Positions 1 through 10,620 of a stretch of 64,000 nt of DNA are shown in pieces (the first letter of the stretch is position 1; each line of letters starts with the position of its first letter). The notes beneath the pieces were generated by a model that did not search any database, had not been told where the DNA came from, and worked only from the letters and a program-made list of their open reading frames with translations. This stretch comes from Puccinellia tenuiflora. Taxonomy: Eukaryota; Streptophyta; Magnoliopsida; Poales; Poaceae. The translations under genes and the position numbers were made by a program. Where the stretch lies: positions 1 through 64,000 of the forward strand of contig QRDG01000400.1 of the NCBI GenBank assembly GCA_012064385.1, written 5' to 3'.

Positions 1-248
1 TGAGAAATGCACATTTTATGGAGAAATTCATACTATATTGGCTTTCTAAATTTTTCTTCCCATTTCGGCAATCGATGCCAATGGGGGCGAAGTTTTAGAG
101 GGTTTAAGGGAATTTGGATCTTATGCTTTCGTTTGGCTCTTAAGCATTTGCCTCTCATGCTCATGCATCCTTGTCTTGCAAGGTTGCTTAATTCATTATA
201 TAAACCCTCTCAAAAGGGATTGTCATCAATTACCAAAATGGGGGAGAT
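1..248 (+). mobile_element. 3' internal end of a Copia LTR retrotransposon
   Basis: This stretch ends in a purine-rich tract (about 236-247, GGGGGAGAT) directly before a TG that opens a long LTR. That is the polypurine-tract arrangement of a plus-strand element whose body lies outside the window. No long ORF is left. The tract resembles those of SIRE/Maximus-type Copia elements, which is inference from memory of the family. Confidence 0.6.
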
Positions 249-481
249 TGAAAGAGCATGGTTGCCCCCATGTGTTGTTTTGGTAATTAATGACAATCCC
301 TATGGACTAATATGTGCTTTGAGTTATATTTGCAGTGTTGGTCCATAAGGAATGCTTGGACTTCATATGTTGGAGTCAAGGCTAAAAGAAGAAGACTATA
401 TGTTGATCAAGGCTAAGTGCAAGTTGATCAACATACAAGATTAGGGCATGTGAAGAAGAAGATCATTTGTTGATCAAGATC

Positions 482-593
482 CTATGTTGTCCATGGTGGA
501 TGGCGTCACGTGGTGATCATCTGTGTTGATCAAGATTCTATGTTGTCCATGGTGGATGGCGTCACGTGGTGATCATCATCAAGATAAAGGCCA
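482..593. repeat. 56-bp direct tandem duplication inside the LTR
   Basis: Two copies of a 56-bp unit start at 482 and 538 with the words CTATGTTGTCCATGGTGGAT and are nearly identical through the TGGTGATCAT segment. The duplication lies in the U3-like part of the LTR. Confidence 0.8.
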
Positions 594-1039
594 TGTGAAG
601 ATATGTTGAAGAGTGTCTCTCCCATCTTGGTGTATGGGGAGCAATATGTGTGTCTTCACCAAGCGGAGCAAAATCAAGAAAGGTGATCCACTTGAGAGTA
701 GATCAAGATCGTCATCATCTAGCTCAAGTGGAATGCGCAAGGCAAAGGTATGATCTTGATAGGGTTTCTATTTTACCGGTCTCGCGGTGTAGTTGGGAGA
801 CCGGGTTTTAGGATAGGTAACCGTACTATCAAGAGGGGCTCTCAAGTGAGCTTTAGCGTATCGGTCATAGAGAGCTCAAACCTTTGCATCCTTGCCATCA
901 TCTTTATTGGGTTCTATTTGGCTCTTATCGTGGTGTGGTATTGATGCTTGTCGTGCTTGTCATGACAAGCCCAAGGTCACCGAAAACGGTTCTCATATGT
1001 GTTCCCTATTGAGTTTTCGGTGTCGGAGATTTTGTCGGT

Positions 1040-1515
1040 CCAGCTATGCGGAAGGTTTCACACTTCCATTTATTAGCAAAATCTCCCTTGCTTGGTTTCA
1101 ATATTCTCACATGTTATTGGGTAGCATTTGTCGTCCTCTTTCCAACAAAAGTGGTTTTGTGTCATTCGGACTTCATATGCAAAAGATATGGTTTTCCGGT
1201 TTTTAATAGAAAGGTTTTACCTCTCATCATTTGGTTTTACCATATGTTGTTGAACATGATGTTTCTATGTATAATCTTGTAGTGCTCGTTGTGACGATTC
1301 CAACGAGTTCAAGATTATCGAAAACGGAGTTCGTATGTGGAAGATATTGCATTTCCGGTTTGCAAATGAGAAGGTTTACCTTTCTTCATTTGGTTTTATC
1401 CTCACATGATGGACTATGATGTTTTCTCTGCATAATCTTGTAGTGCTCGTTGTGACAATTCCAACGAGCTCAAGATCATCGAAATCGGAGTCCGGATGAA
1501 AAAGATATTGAAGTT
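1040..1515. repeat. Diverged ~160-bp tandem repeats inside the LTR
   Basis: The word ATAATCTTGTAGTGCTCGTT occurs at 1271 and 1432, 161 bp apart, with similar flanking text (pyrimidine-rich ...TCATTTGGTTTTA... before it and GAGTTC/GAGCTCAAGAT after it). A more diverged copy seems to precede 1200. Short ORFs in this area are by-products of the repeat. Confidence 0.7.
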
Positions 1516-1682
1516 TTCGTATCGCCGGGTGGGTGGCCAGCCCCCAGGCCAGCCTAGGCCGGCTCCCAGGCCGGGCTGCTCTGTGGGGTGGCCGGCCTCC
1601 AGGCCGGCCCAGGCCGGCCCACAGGCCGGCTGCCCTGTTTTGGCTGCCCGAAAACAGCTCCAACGGCCATATTTTGGCCTCC

Positions 1683-1689
1683 TATTTAA
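1683..1689 (+). promoter_or_regulatory. Candidate TATA box of the LTR promoter
   Basis: TATTTAA followed by GGGG lies about 1.43 kb into the LTR, after a GC-rich CCGGCC-repeat zone and before pyrimidine-rich text. This is where a U3/R promoter would be expected. Function is inferred from position and motif only. Confidence 0.4.
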
Positions 1690-2833
1690 GGGGCTTCTTC
1701 CCCAAATAAACCCTAACTTTTGGCCATCTTCTAGAGCTATTTTCTCCCTCCATTGTTGACCCTCTTGAGCTTGGCTTTCTCTCAATCTCTCCGATAGTTC
1801 TTGCTTCCTTTTGAGAGAAAAGAGAGAGGAGATCTAGATCCTTGTTTCCACCGATTGATTTCTCCTCTAAGTGAGGGGAACACTTTGGATCTAGATCTTT
1901 GGAGTTTCTTTGTGTTTCTCCTTTGTTCTTCCTCTCTAATCCCTCCCAAGCATTAGTTGCTTTGGTTGGATTCGGGTTGGAAGAACTTGATCACTTAGTG
2001 TGTTCTTGCCATTGCATTAGTTGCATCGGTTTGAGTCCTCTACGGGGATTCGTTGAGTGAAGTTGAGAAGCTTATTTCTCTTGGGTGCTTTGGTGCCCTA
2101 GAGCTTGTTCCTCTAGGGCACGTTGGTACCCTAGACGGTTGTTGATTTCTCGGAGTCTTGGTGGCTCACGGGATTTGTTGGGAGCCTCCAATTGTGGAGT
2201 GTGGCTCAACCTTGTTAGCTTCGGAGCTTTGGTAGCTACGAAGACATTGCCGGGAGCCATCAATTGAGTTGTGGTGTGTGCCTCGGCCTTGGGCATCGAG
2301 TCTTGCTGGCTCGGTGCATTTGGTGAAGACTCTCCAACTTGTGGAGTGAGCTTCACCCTTGTAAAGGTTCTAGTTGTCAACCTCAACGGCAACATAGTGA
2401 CAAGTGCCTCGCCACATTAGTGGTAAGACACAACGGAGATACGGTGTGCCATATCAAGGCTACTCGGTGTTTCACATTGGTGAACACCGCGCCGCTCCAA
2501 CGGAGACTAGCTTCCATTGGGAAGTGAACTTCGGGATAAATCATCGTCTCCAAGTGCCTCGGTATTTCTATCCCGAGCTTCTTACTTATGCTATTTACTT
2601 TGTGATAGACATCGAGCTTAGAGTCATATATCTTGCTATCACCTAGTTGATCATATTGCTTAACATAAGTTGTTGGTGCACATAGGTGAACCTAGCTAGT
2701 TTAGGTTTTGGCTTGATAAATTAAACGTTAGTTTTATTCCGCATTTATTCAAGCCTTAACCGTAATAATTTTAAATCGCCTATTCACCCCCCCCCCCCCC
2801 CCCCCCCCTCTAGACGACATACGTGTCCTTTCA

Positions 2834-3266
2834 ACGTGGATGGCAGGGCATGGCTTGGACGGAGCAGATGCCGACCGGTAGGACGCTCGGCATATAGCTC
2901 CCACCACGCTCGGCATAGGTGTACGTATATGCCGACGGTAAACGCTCGGCATACGTCGCACACGTGGAGGAAGCAGGGCCACTACGACTGAACGTATGCC
3001 GAGCGTCCTATACATTTATGCCGAGCGTTTCTGGCGCTCGGCAAAAGGTCTGCGCGCCGTCAGATGGACGTTTCCGTCAAGTTGTTTGCCGAGTGTTTTT
3101 TTGCCGACGGGCACGACGAACGCTCGGCATATGTGTTGTTTGCCGAGCGTTTCTGTTTGCCGAGCGTAGTGCGCTTATATGCCGACCAGATGTATGCCGC
3201 GGGTCATTTGCCGAGCGGGACGCTCGGCATATATATATGCCGGCATAATTTTCCAGTCCCGTAGTG
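2834..3266. mobile_element. CACTA element end with GCCGAGCG subterminal repeats
   Basis: The segment ends CCCGTAGTG at 3266, the reverse complement of a CACTACGGG terminus. Inside are many copies, in both orientations, of ATGCCGAGCG / CGCTCGGCAT. Such dense short subterminal repeats in both directions are characteristic of CACTA (En/Spm) elements. The left part is cut off by the Copia LTR, which appears to have inserted into this element. Only the terminus is seen and no transposase. Confidence 0.75.
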
Positions 3267-3519
3267 CATGGTGCATCTGATTCATTTGCAATTGAGTATT
3301 TGACCACCATCCTTTACGTCGGATGACAGTTACTAAGTCCTGATCACTCGATCATCCAATCTAACTAGACGACGGTGTAACTTGAGGGTTTCTGTTGTGG
3401 CTCAATTGGACTATGTAATATTACAGATTTGCGAGTGCGATGATATTTCTCGACAAGCGAACAAATATAAGACCAAACTCTCAGTAAATTTTCAACCATA
3501 TGGTCGCTATCTTTTACTG

Positions 3520-4880
3520 CATGAGATTCACTTTAATTTTCTCAATTGATCCCAGTGTGGTCCTATATCTTCTATGGTCGCTCAACGTACATGTAGTTTA
3601 TTTCTTCACCTTCGCTATATAACTTCCTCACTTGTTAGAGACACAAATTAGAGCATCTCGTGCCTCTTCAAATTTATATAGAAAAGTTCTTCTTAATTTG
3701 GTTTCTTGCTAGCTAGACTTTGAGAAATTATAGATGTTCATAGGATACATCCCTCAAATATATACTCAACTCCGGTAGCATGGCATGAACATGATGCTAC
3801 AGGAGTATACTACTTGTCCAAACTCAATTCTATACTAGTCAAAGAAATCCAAGGTCGAGCTAGCTAGTTGCTTCAGAATTGCCAGTCATCAAAAAGTTAA
3901 ATCTGTTCTGCGGATCCCCGAAAAAAAAAGTTCTGCGAATGGAAGGTATCGGAAGAACATGCATAACTACGGAGCACCTGCGTCTCAGACGTTTGTGCAC
4001 ACCAGTAGCATCATGCTTAACTCCTGTAGGGGTAGAGTAGTCATTGCCTTGCTTAGGGCTGACCTGATGTACCTCTTTATCTTTTCATACTGGTTCCCTA
4101 CAATTGTTATAATCTACCCTTTGTATTTTTTTCTCATACCATAGCTACGTTTCACCGAGCTGAGAGAACTGGAAAGAGAAGAAAAGGGGATTTTCGTGTA
4201 GGAAACGTGCAAACAAATCAGTTTATTTTCTCAGCAAACATTCTCCCAATAACAATTCGTTATATAGATATTCCACACACAAAAAAAGTATAAGCTTCAA
4301 TAGATTGGCAGATTAATGAAATGCAAGTAAGTCCAATTAAATTTACATATTTAGTCTCTTACGATAAGAAGACGCACCACGCCTTTTGGGATTAACTTCT
4401 GACCTTAAATTTGACAAGTACATTATGGGTTGTGCGGGTAGTAAAAATTGTATCATCAGGTACTTCGTTTGATTATGAATCTAACGTTATCATCTTCGTA
4501 TAACATAATTCATGTAATAGTTAGGCTAACTCCACATCAAAGTTATTTGAAAAAACGTGAATGCCTACTTTTTTTTGGGATGTAGGATGTGTATATGAGA
4601 CCAAAGACATGACACTAGAAAACCTAACAATCAAGGAAACTTAGCCTAGAGTTGACAGAAAAATCATCTTAGTTTCAACATCATAAAAGCAATATCTATG
4701 CCTTTTTCAGAAAATAAACATAGAGATACCAACAGTTTACCACACTCCCACATGACCCCGTAAATCCGAACTCGTAAATGAGTTGTTACCCGCTCTTTCA
4801 AATTAAGCAAAGTCGCGTTCTCTTGAAATATATATTTAAACAGAGTATGGAGATTGCCACTATCATGACAAGCATTTGTT
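3520..4880. repeat. Non-coding duplicated segment, copy 1
   Basis: This segment aligns by eye with 7395-8770 in the same orientation. Shared landmarks are CAGTGTGGTCC, a TATATAA element followed by CACTTGTTA, TGAGAAATTAT..ATGTTCATAGG, ACATCCCTCAAATATATAC, GGAAGGTATCGG, AGAACATGCA, and the closing TAAATGAGTTG plus AAGCAAAGTCG. No ORF of note is shared, so it looks like duplicated non-coding or decayed gene-flank DNA. A TATA-like GCTATATAAC near 3616-3626 is kept in both copies. Confidence 0.7.
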
Positions 4881-5072
4881 CAGGATGGAGGGATAACCCT
4901 GGGCGTTTGAATCGGTTGATGCACATAATATTATATACGAATCAAAGCCAAACATCAATGCAAAATAAATTGGTTTTAAAAACTGAGGCCATCACCGCTC
5001 GTGATATGTTTCTGCAAGTCTGGACACGCATCTCCAAGGTGCAGAATCGAACTGACTTGGTCTGGATAATAA

Positions 5073-5761
5073 GGGTGCGTTCGGTTCCAGAATTTGGTGG
5101 AACGGAACCGGTCCGTTCCGTGCCTAGGGTGAGTTCCTGTGTTCGGTTTGGTCCGAGTAACGAAACCGAGTAGTTCCTAGAAACGGCATATTCCTCAGAT
5201 ATGCGGAATGGGCTTGTCCAGCCGAATCGGCCGGACCGCGAGGAACGCGTCGCTATAGACAGCGTCAACTCTCGCTAAGCACGGCCAGCTCGCGACAAAT
5301 CACCGACCGACGGGAACGGCCAGCACGCGCGGCGGCCAGCACGAGCCCGGCGGCGGCGGCCAACACGCGCGGCGGCCAGCACGCGCGGCGGCCAGCACGA
5401 GCCCGGCGGCGGCGGCCAGCACGAGCCCGGCGGCGGCCGCCGGCACGCGCGGCGGCGGCCAGCACGCGCGGCGGCGGCGGCCAGCACGAGCCCGATTTGA
5501 GGATTTTTTGACTTTTTTCTTTCCAATTTGCCTCTAATTTGTGCCAAAATAGCCCGTTTATTACAATTTTGAGACAAAAGGCAAAGTTTAAGTATAATTA
5601 TGGCTATTCCGCTCCGCTCCGAATTCCCCCAACCAAACAAAAAACGAAACCATTCGGTTCCTCGATTTTATCCGAACCGAACACGGGGTCGGAACCGTCC
5701 CGTGACCTCGGAATGGAACCATTCCGTCCCGTCCCCTCCGGTTCCAGAACCGAACACATCC
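5073..5761. mobile_element. Non-autonomous PIF/Harbinger element, TAA target duplication
   Basis: The left end GGGTGCGTTCGGTTCCAG and the right end (reverse complement GGATGTGTTCGGTTCTGG) form terminal inverted repeats. TAA flanks both sides (5070-5072 and 5762-5764). TAA/TTA target sites and this TIR style are typical of PIF/Harbinger-Tourist elements. The element is 689 bp, has no transposase, and holds a GC-rich minisatellite in its middle. Confidence 0.85.
5305..5495. repeat. GC-rich minisatellite inside the Harbinger element
   Basis: About ten imperfect copies of a 12-24 bp word built from GGCCAGCACG and AGCCCGGCGGCGGC are arrayed head to tail. The Ala/Arg-rich reading frames on the minus strand here are artefacts of the repeat. 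Confidence 0.8.
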
Positions 5762-6199
5762 TAAGTGAGCTAAGGTGCCTTCACGCTCTAAATCTGGTTT
5801 GTCATTTGGAGAAGCTGGCCCTGTAATGTAGTGTCACTGTTTATCTTGACCCTGTAACAGCGTTTGTGTACGTCTAAACCTGCACCCGGCCTGTCCATGT
5901 CAGTTGTGTTTTTGTCCCAAATGATGTAGAGCGCGAGTGCGCCTTTTCTTTCCTTGGCACTCGCGTGGACAGGAAACAAGAAGCTGTCCGGAGGACATGT
6001 CGAAGAACGGGAGGGGAAGGACGCAAATTTTCTTCTTATTTTGACGGGTTTGGCACCACAGAAATAATATAGTCCATGGTGACGGGAAAGCCCCCGTGTC
6101 AGCATCAGTGCCATTTTTACAGAATTACCTTGAGTCCTTCAAATTTGAACAGGCAAAGCACTCGGATTCGAAAGGTAAGGCTTTCATTTTCAAGTCCGA

Positions 6200-6720
6200 A
6201 CCCCTGGTTCCCAACCTGACGAGTATTAATTAGTTCAAGCTGGCGCCCTTCGATGCTGGTTGGATCAAAGTTAATGTTGATGCATGGAGGACGGGATTCG
6301 GTTAGCAGGAATGCCGGTTGGGGACTGATTATGGGGGACAATAGAGGATCAGTTAAAATGTCGGAATGGCGGTATCTACCAGGGTGTGAGAGTGCAGAAC
6401 AGGTAGAAGCACTCGCCTGTCTGGAAGGCCTAAAACATATTATTGATCAGAGATGCTGGCCGGCCATTGTTGACAAAGATTGTATCCGGGTTGTGCTTGC
6501 TGCTACTTCAGACTCGGCTGATAGATCATCTCATTGGTCCATATACAGTCAAATGCATGAACTCCTGAGAATCCACCCAGAAATCAGTATCGCGAAAGTT
6601 AACCGTGAGTGTAATAAAGTAGCGCATAATTTGGCGTGATTAGGCAAGAGTGACCTGCGTGTCGGCCTTGATCGATGATGACTGTAAAAATATTATTGCC
6701 TGATTTAATAAAGCTCACGG
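6200..6720 (+). pseudogene. RNase H-like (RVT_3) remnant, probably LINE-derived
   Basis: Plus-strand translation shows a decayed plant RNase H-like domain of the RVT_3 type. The first motif, GWIKVNVDAW, lies in one frame near 6265-6295. After a frameshift near 6300 a second frame carries NAGWGLIMGD, WRYLPGCESAEQVEALAC, then VDKDCIRVV, and ends with VNRECNKVAHNLA before a stop at about 6640. This order (strand 1, the E of the central helix, then the D strand and the H-bearing helix) is that of the domain found at the 3' end of plant LINE ORF2 and in related host proteins. The nearby AATAAAG at 6706-6712 would fit a retroposon tail. It cannot encode a working protein because of the frameshift and the missing 5' part. 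Confidence 0.7.
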
Positions 6721-6914
6721 GAGGGGAGGAGAACTGGACGAACGAGCTATTGGCGATGAACTTCGGCTACAGCATGCAGGGATTTCATGTAGAGGAGGGG
6801 AATTAGGGCTAGGGATTTTAGGGACAGGAAATTTCGCACCACTATGGTAATTTTATACTGGTTGACATTTTTTTCGAAAGCCACCCTATTGCTACTGGGC
6901 CATCTTTTTAGATA

Positions 6915-7264
6915 CGGTTTGCCTATGTCTCAGTTGACTGAGAATTTCATAAGTCTCAATCACCTAAGAAAAGTGCAACTATAGTTCAAAAAAGTGCAAC
7001 TAGAACGAGTTGCACTTTTCTTCCAGAAAAGTGCAACTCAAGCACATTTTGTGGGTGACTGAGACATAAATGAGAATTTCTTAAGTCTCAATCACCTCAG
7101 AAAAGTGCAACTACATTTCAAAAAAAGTGCAACTGGAACGAGTTGCATTTTTCTGGCAGAAAAGTGCAATTGCATATTTCTCACAGAAAAGTGCAACTCA
7201 TGCATATTTTTGTGGGTGATTGAGACATAAGAAAAAATCAGGCGCCTGAGAATTAGCAAATCCC
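6915..7264. mobile_element. Mutator-type MITE with 9-bp TTTTAGATA duplication
   Basis: TTTTAGATA flanks the element at 6906-6914 and 7265-7273. The left end CGGTTTGCCTATGTCTCAG pairs with the right end (reverse complement GGGATTTGCTAATTCTCAG). Inside, a unit of about 130 bp carrying GTGCAACT words in both orientations is tandemly duplicated (starts near 6940 and 7069). A sibling lies at 27463-27673. The 9-bp duplication suggests the Mutator superfamily, but no transposase is present. Confidence 0.75.
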
Positions 7265-7394
7265 TTTTAGATAACGCTGGATGGGCCCATATCTACCATG
7301 TGTGTCGATACGTAACCGTAAACTTAAAGTTCCCAAAGTATAGTACGGTGGTGAAACTGAACTAAGAACACAGATTCACTGACAAACAAACGAT

Positions 7395-8770
7395 GCATTT
7401 CACTCTTTATTAATTTTCTGCATTGACCGCAGTGTGGTCCAATATCTCTCCTTTGCCTGCTCACCGGACATTTAGTTTGTTTGCTCGCCTTCGTCCTACC
7501 TTGGTTATATAAATGCTTCACTTGTTACCAAACACAAATTCTAGCATCTTTGCATGACTTAAGATTTACACGGACAAGTTCTTTTTAATTGGTTTCTTGC
7601 TATCTAGGCTTGAGAAATTATCGATATTCATAGGGCACATCCCTCAAATATATACAACTTTATTCAGAACTCGATTCTAAAAATTCCAAAGTGCAGCTAC
7701 ATTTGCATCTCCCTTCTGTCCCTAGCGTTGTTAAGTGTTAATACTAAGAATCGTCAAACATCAAAATGCTAAATAGTTCTAGGGATGGAAGGTATCGGGA
7801 GAACATGCAGAACTCAGAGTGTCCAATCAGAATTTTGTTCACACACTGATAGCCTCATGCTCAACTATTGTAAAGGTTGTCATTGCCATAGCGAGGACTA
7901 GCTTTTGTACCTTCTTCTCCTTCGTCCTTCGATTCTATGCAATTGTAAGAATCTGTCTTTTGTTAGCTTGACATATATTTACTAGTCGGCCTCTTGTTAC
8001 GAATCACGTCACATAAATTTTAGTGTTGAGAGCTGGACATAGAACTAAAAAGGAAAATTTCGTGTAGGAAGTGTGAAGAAGAAATGAGTTCGATAGTTCC
8101 ATTAGATTAAAGGCAAAATAGTAACTTCATTTTTTAGGCAGCATTATCCCAGCAGTAGTGCATTATAGATACTCCGCAAAAAAATGCTTCACTAGAATTA
8201 GCAGAATAATTAAATATAAGATTACATACCTTTACTTATATGTTTTTTTTTTTTTTGAGAATACCTTTACTTATATGTACGTTATTAAGAAATAAACATA
8301 GACCTACCATTCTCCCACGTAACCACGCGAATCAGAGCCCATAAGGCCTCCTTTGATTTGAAGGAACTATGGAGGAAACGTACAGGATTAGAAAAAATTT
8401 CTTAGCAGCTACTGTTCACACATATGATTCAAAGGAATGATGGAAGGGAAAATCAGAGGAACTTTTCCTTTGGATCGCTGTTTCAGTGCAGAAGGTAGAG
8501 GAAAATAAAATCCACTCGTACCACATTCTTTGGTTCCTGTGCACAAGGAACGATGCAAGGATGGCACCCGCCATCCTTTCCTATCCCATATGTTCCCTAT
8601 TCCTTTGAGTTTCCTATATCCTCTAAATTAAAGAGGCCCTAAATGAGTTGCTCACTCCTCTCTGAAATATATAGGTTAAGCAAAGTCGTCTCTTGCAATA
8701 TGTAGTTAAGCAAGTCACACCCTCTTCAAATATGTTGAGCATAGTCCAGATATTTCTATTGTCATGTCAT
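7395..8770. repeat. Non-coding duplicated segment, copy 2
   Basis: This is the partner of 3520-4880. It keeps the same order of landmarks, including a TATA-like GTTATATAAATG (7504-7515) followed by CACTTGTTACCAAACACAAA. Unlike copy 1 it contains the MITE at 8345-8639, inserted in the TAAATGAGTTG landmark. No convincing ORF is present in either copy. It could be the promoter and leader of a lost gene, or a non-coding locus. Confidence 0.7.
8345..8639. mobile_element. Tourist/Harbinger-like MITE, TAA target duplication
   Basis: The left end GGCCTCCTTTGATTTGAAGG and the right end (reverse complement GGGCCTCTTTAATTTAGAGG) form TIRs, with TAA at 8342-8344 and 8640-8642. The paralogous text at about 4766-4785 reads straight through as ..CTCGTAAATGAGTTG.., an empty site. 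Length is 295 bp with no coding capacity. Confidence 0.85.
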
Positions 8771-9251
8771 GCATGCATGCATGATCAATGCTAAAATTCA
8801 TATAGGTCTGGTACACAAGAAAGAACGATAGCAGAAAAGAGAAACGGTGGTACACTGATGCAGAACTGCCCACTAAATCTGGAGCATTGATTTCTCTCCC
8901 TCACAAACTATACATGTACTTTTGTGCCTTCACATTAATAGCATTTGGCCAATAGTATTCGCTACTGGTTAATGACTCACCACCGTCTTTGTTTTATATA
9001 TATCTGATGCATACACGGCTTCATTTTGGTGAATAATTCTACACTTCCTTGGCACATTACTGTAGTTGTGTGCAAAATTATAGGTGACGGGAGTGTAGAC
9101 AGTTTTCGGCATGGAAGGCATTTGGAGAACTTATCCGAGTAGCACACTTTCCTTACCTCCTCACATTCCATGTGAATTCATCTTTATTGATTCATATGTG
9201 ACTGGGAGTGCCTCTGACTCTACGGCTCTGTTTGTTTCCGCTTATGCTTGT
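8771..9251. other. No recognisable gene
   Basis: AT-rich, low-information sequence. It includes a GCATGCATGCATGC run near 8768-8784 and short ORFs below 65 codons without recognisable motifs. It forms the left flank of the solo LTR, so part of it may belong to the Copia remnant that reappears to the right of that LTR. Confidence 0.4.
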
Positions 9252-9256
9252 GCTTT

Positions 9257-10233
9257 TGTCGTGTTTGTTTTCACGGCATATGCCAACGGGGTGGCTTAAG
9301 ATGTGGGGACTATGGCGCGAGCGACGGCGTTCTGGCGGGATTGGGCACAAGCATGCAAACTGATACACGATGTACCTAGGTTCGGGGCCCTCGTGAGGAC
9401 GTAAAACCCCTACTCCTGCATGATCTGGTGTATATGATGGAATATATGGTGTTACATGTTTGCTCCTTGAGCTGTGTATGAGCAGCCGGCTAGAGCTGCC
9501 GGGTAGAGTAGGCCGGCCGGCTGAGTGAGTGGAGCAGCCGGCTACCCGGGAGTTCCTCCGGGGTATGAGTGTGTTCTAGGGTTTCCAGGAATCGATCAGT
9601 CAGTTCTCCCTCGGGCCCCTTCTCTGGTGGCCGCAACCCCCCTTATATAGGGCTGAGGGGTTGCTGTACAAGTGTGGGGCCGGCTGCCCGACCCGGCCCC
9701 GCCGGGTCTGGCTACAGTCTTCTTCCTTCCCGCAGTGTTCTTCCATCAGGCACAGTGGACGCCGCACGGTATGGAGGCGCCGCTGTCGGGGACGTGCGAG
9801 GCCGGGTGGCGCGCTTCCTGTCCTGCCGGCACCGCCTCCGCCGGTTCCGGGTCGGCGGTCTGCTGCACGCCCCGTACTATTCGTCGTGGAGGCAGTCGTG
9901 GTCGTGGTACGGGCGACGTGCGGCTGGAGGCTCCATGCTGCCCTGTCGGTGACTCCGGCCGGCTGGGGGCAGCCGGGTCCGGCTGTCTCGTCGGCGTGTG
10001 TCCGATGGGACGCGGTGGTTGACTTCTCCTCGCAGGTGATCCAGCTGGCAGATGGCCAGCCGGCCAGGACGCAGCCGGCCAGCCCTCCGGCCGGCCAGGT
10101 TCCAGCCGCCAAGCTCCTAGCCGGCCAAGTCTGGCAGCCGGCCAGAGTCGAGTAGCCAGCCAGCTGCCGGTCGTCGTCTTCTCGATTGGCTAAGTCCTGG
10201 TCTTTTGTCTATAGGGGGATCATCCCCCCGACA
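9257..10233. mobile_element. Solo LTR with 5-bp GCTTT target duplication
   Basis: The block begins TGTCG and ends CGACA, is 977 bp long, and is flanked on both sides by GCTTT (9252-9256 and 10234-10238). It contains text common in grass LTRs (GGTTCGGGGCCCTCGTGAGG, and ATAGGGGGATCATCCCCCCG at the end) and many CAGCCGGCC words. No internal domain or second LTR is present, so unequal recombination of a full element is the likely origin. The superfamily cannot be told from an LTR alone. ORFs on both strands here are composition artefacts. Confidence 0.8.
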
Positions 10234-10238
10234 GCTTT

Positions 10239-10454
10239 TGAGGTCGAAAAGCAGAAGCGCAAACAAACAACGGAAGGTAGGAAAGGTCTGGACAGAAGCG
10301 AGGTCGAGGACTGGAAAGCAATCCACAGTAGCCCAATCTACAATGGAATCGGAGTACATTACTGCTGCAGACGCGGCAAATGAAACTGTTTAGCTGAAAA
10401 AGTTCGTCATCGAACGAGGAGTGCTTTCCAAGCATGCAAGATCCTGTGAACATC
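10239..10454 (+). pseudogene. Copia RNase H remnant
   Basis: The plus strand encodes RTGKQSTVAQSTMESEYIT, AADAANETV, a stop, then LKKFVIERGVL. This matches the Copia RNase H C-terminal region, where K-Q..VA.STMESEYIA precedes the EAVWLKKFI helix. The in-frame TAG in place of the usual Trp codon, and the missing upstream polymerase, mark it as dead. The solo LTR at 9257-10233 sits directly upstream, inserted into this element. Confidence 0.75.
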
Positions 10455-10620
10455 CACTACTAGAATTCTAATCTTTACCGAGAGTTAAAGAACCGTCGGC
10501 TATTTTTACTAACCATCAGCTATTATCATGGCTGAGAGTGGACTGTCGGCTATGCGTAATAAACTTCTTTCTTAGATTTGATTTTTGCTATGCATAATAA
10601 ACTTGCATGAAATGGCTATG
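10455..10620. mobile_element. CACTA-like terminus
   Basis: CACTACTAGAATTC begins abruptly after the Copia remnant. It is followed by short repeated words CCGTCGGCTAT, CCATCAGCTAT and CTGTCGGCTAT, like CACTA subterminal repeats. The other end was not found, so it may be a fragment and the right limit is arbitrary. Confidence 0.45.

Larger units (their letters stand above)
249..2833 (+). mobile_element. 3' LTR of a Copia (SIRE/Maximus-like) retrotransposon
   Basis: The block starts TGAAAG and ends CTTTCA, so it has short inverted ends and TG..CA termini. It follows a polypurine tract and ends in a C-run (22 C, 2787-2808) followed by TCTAGACGACAT, a tail seen in many grass Copia LTRs. Its length, about 2585 bp, fits long-LTR Copia clades. 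The 5' partner and the left target-site copy lie outside the window, so the boundaries rest on one LTR only. The family name is inference. Confidence 0.65.

Noticed and set aside
5265..5640. Ala/Arg-rich minus-strand ORFs
   Set aside because: They are produced by the GC-rich minisatellite inside a Harbinger element and have no biased, domain-like sequence.
9569..10155. Several long overlapping ORFs on both strands
   Set aside because: They lie wholly inside the solo LTR and reflect its GC-rich composition; no domain motif is present in any frame.
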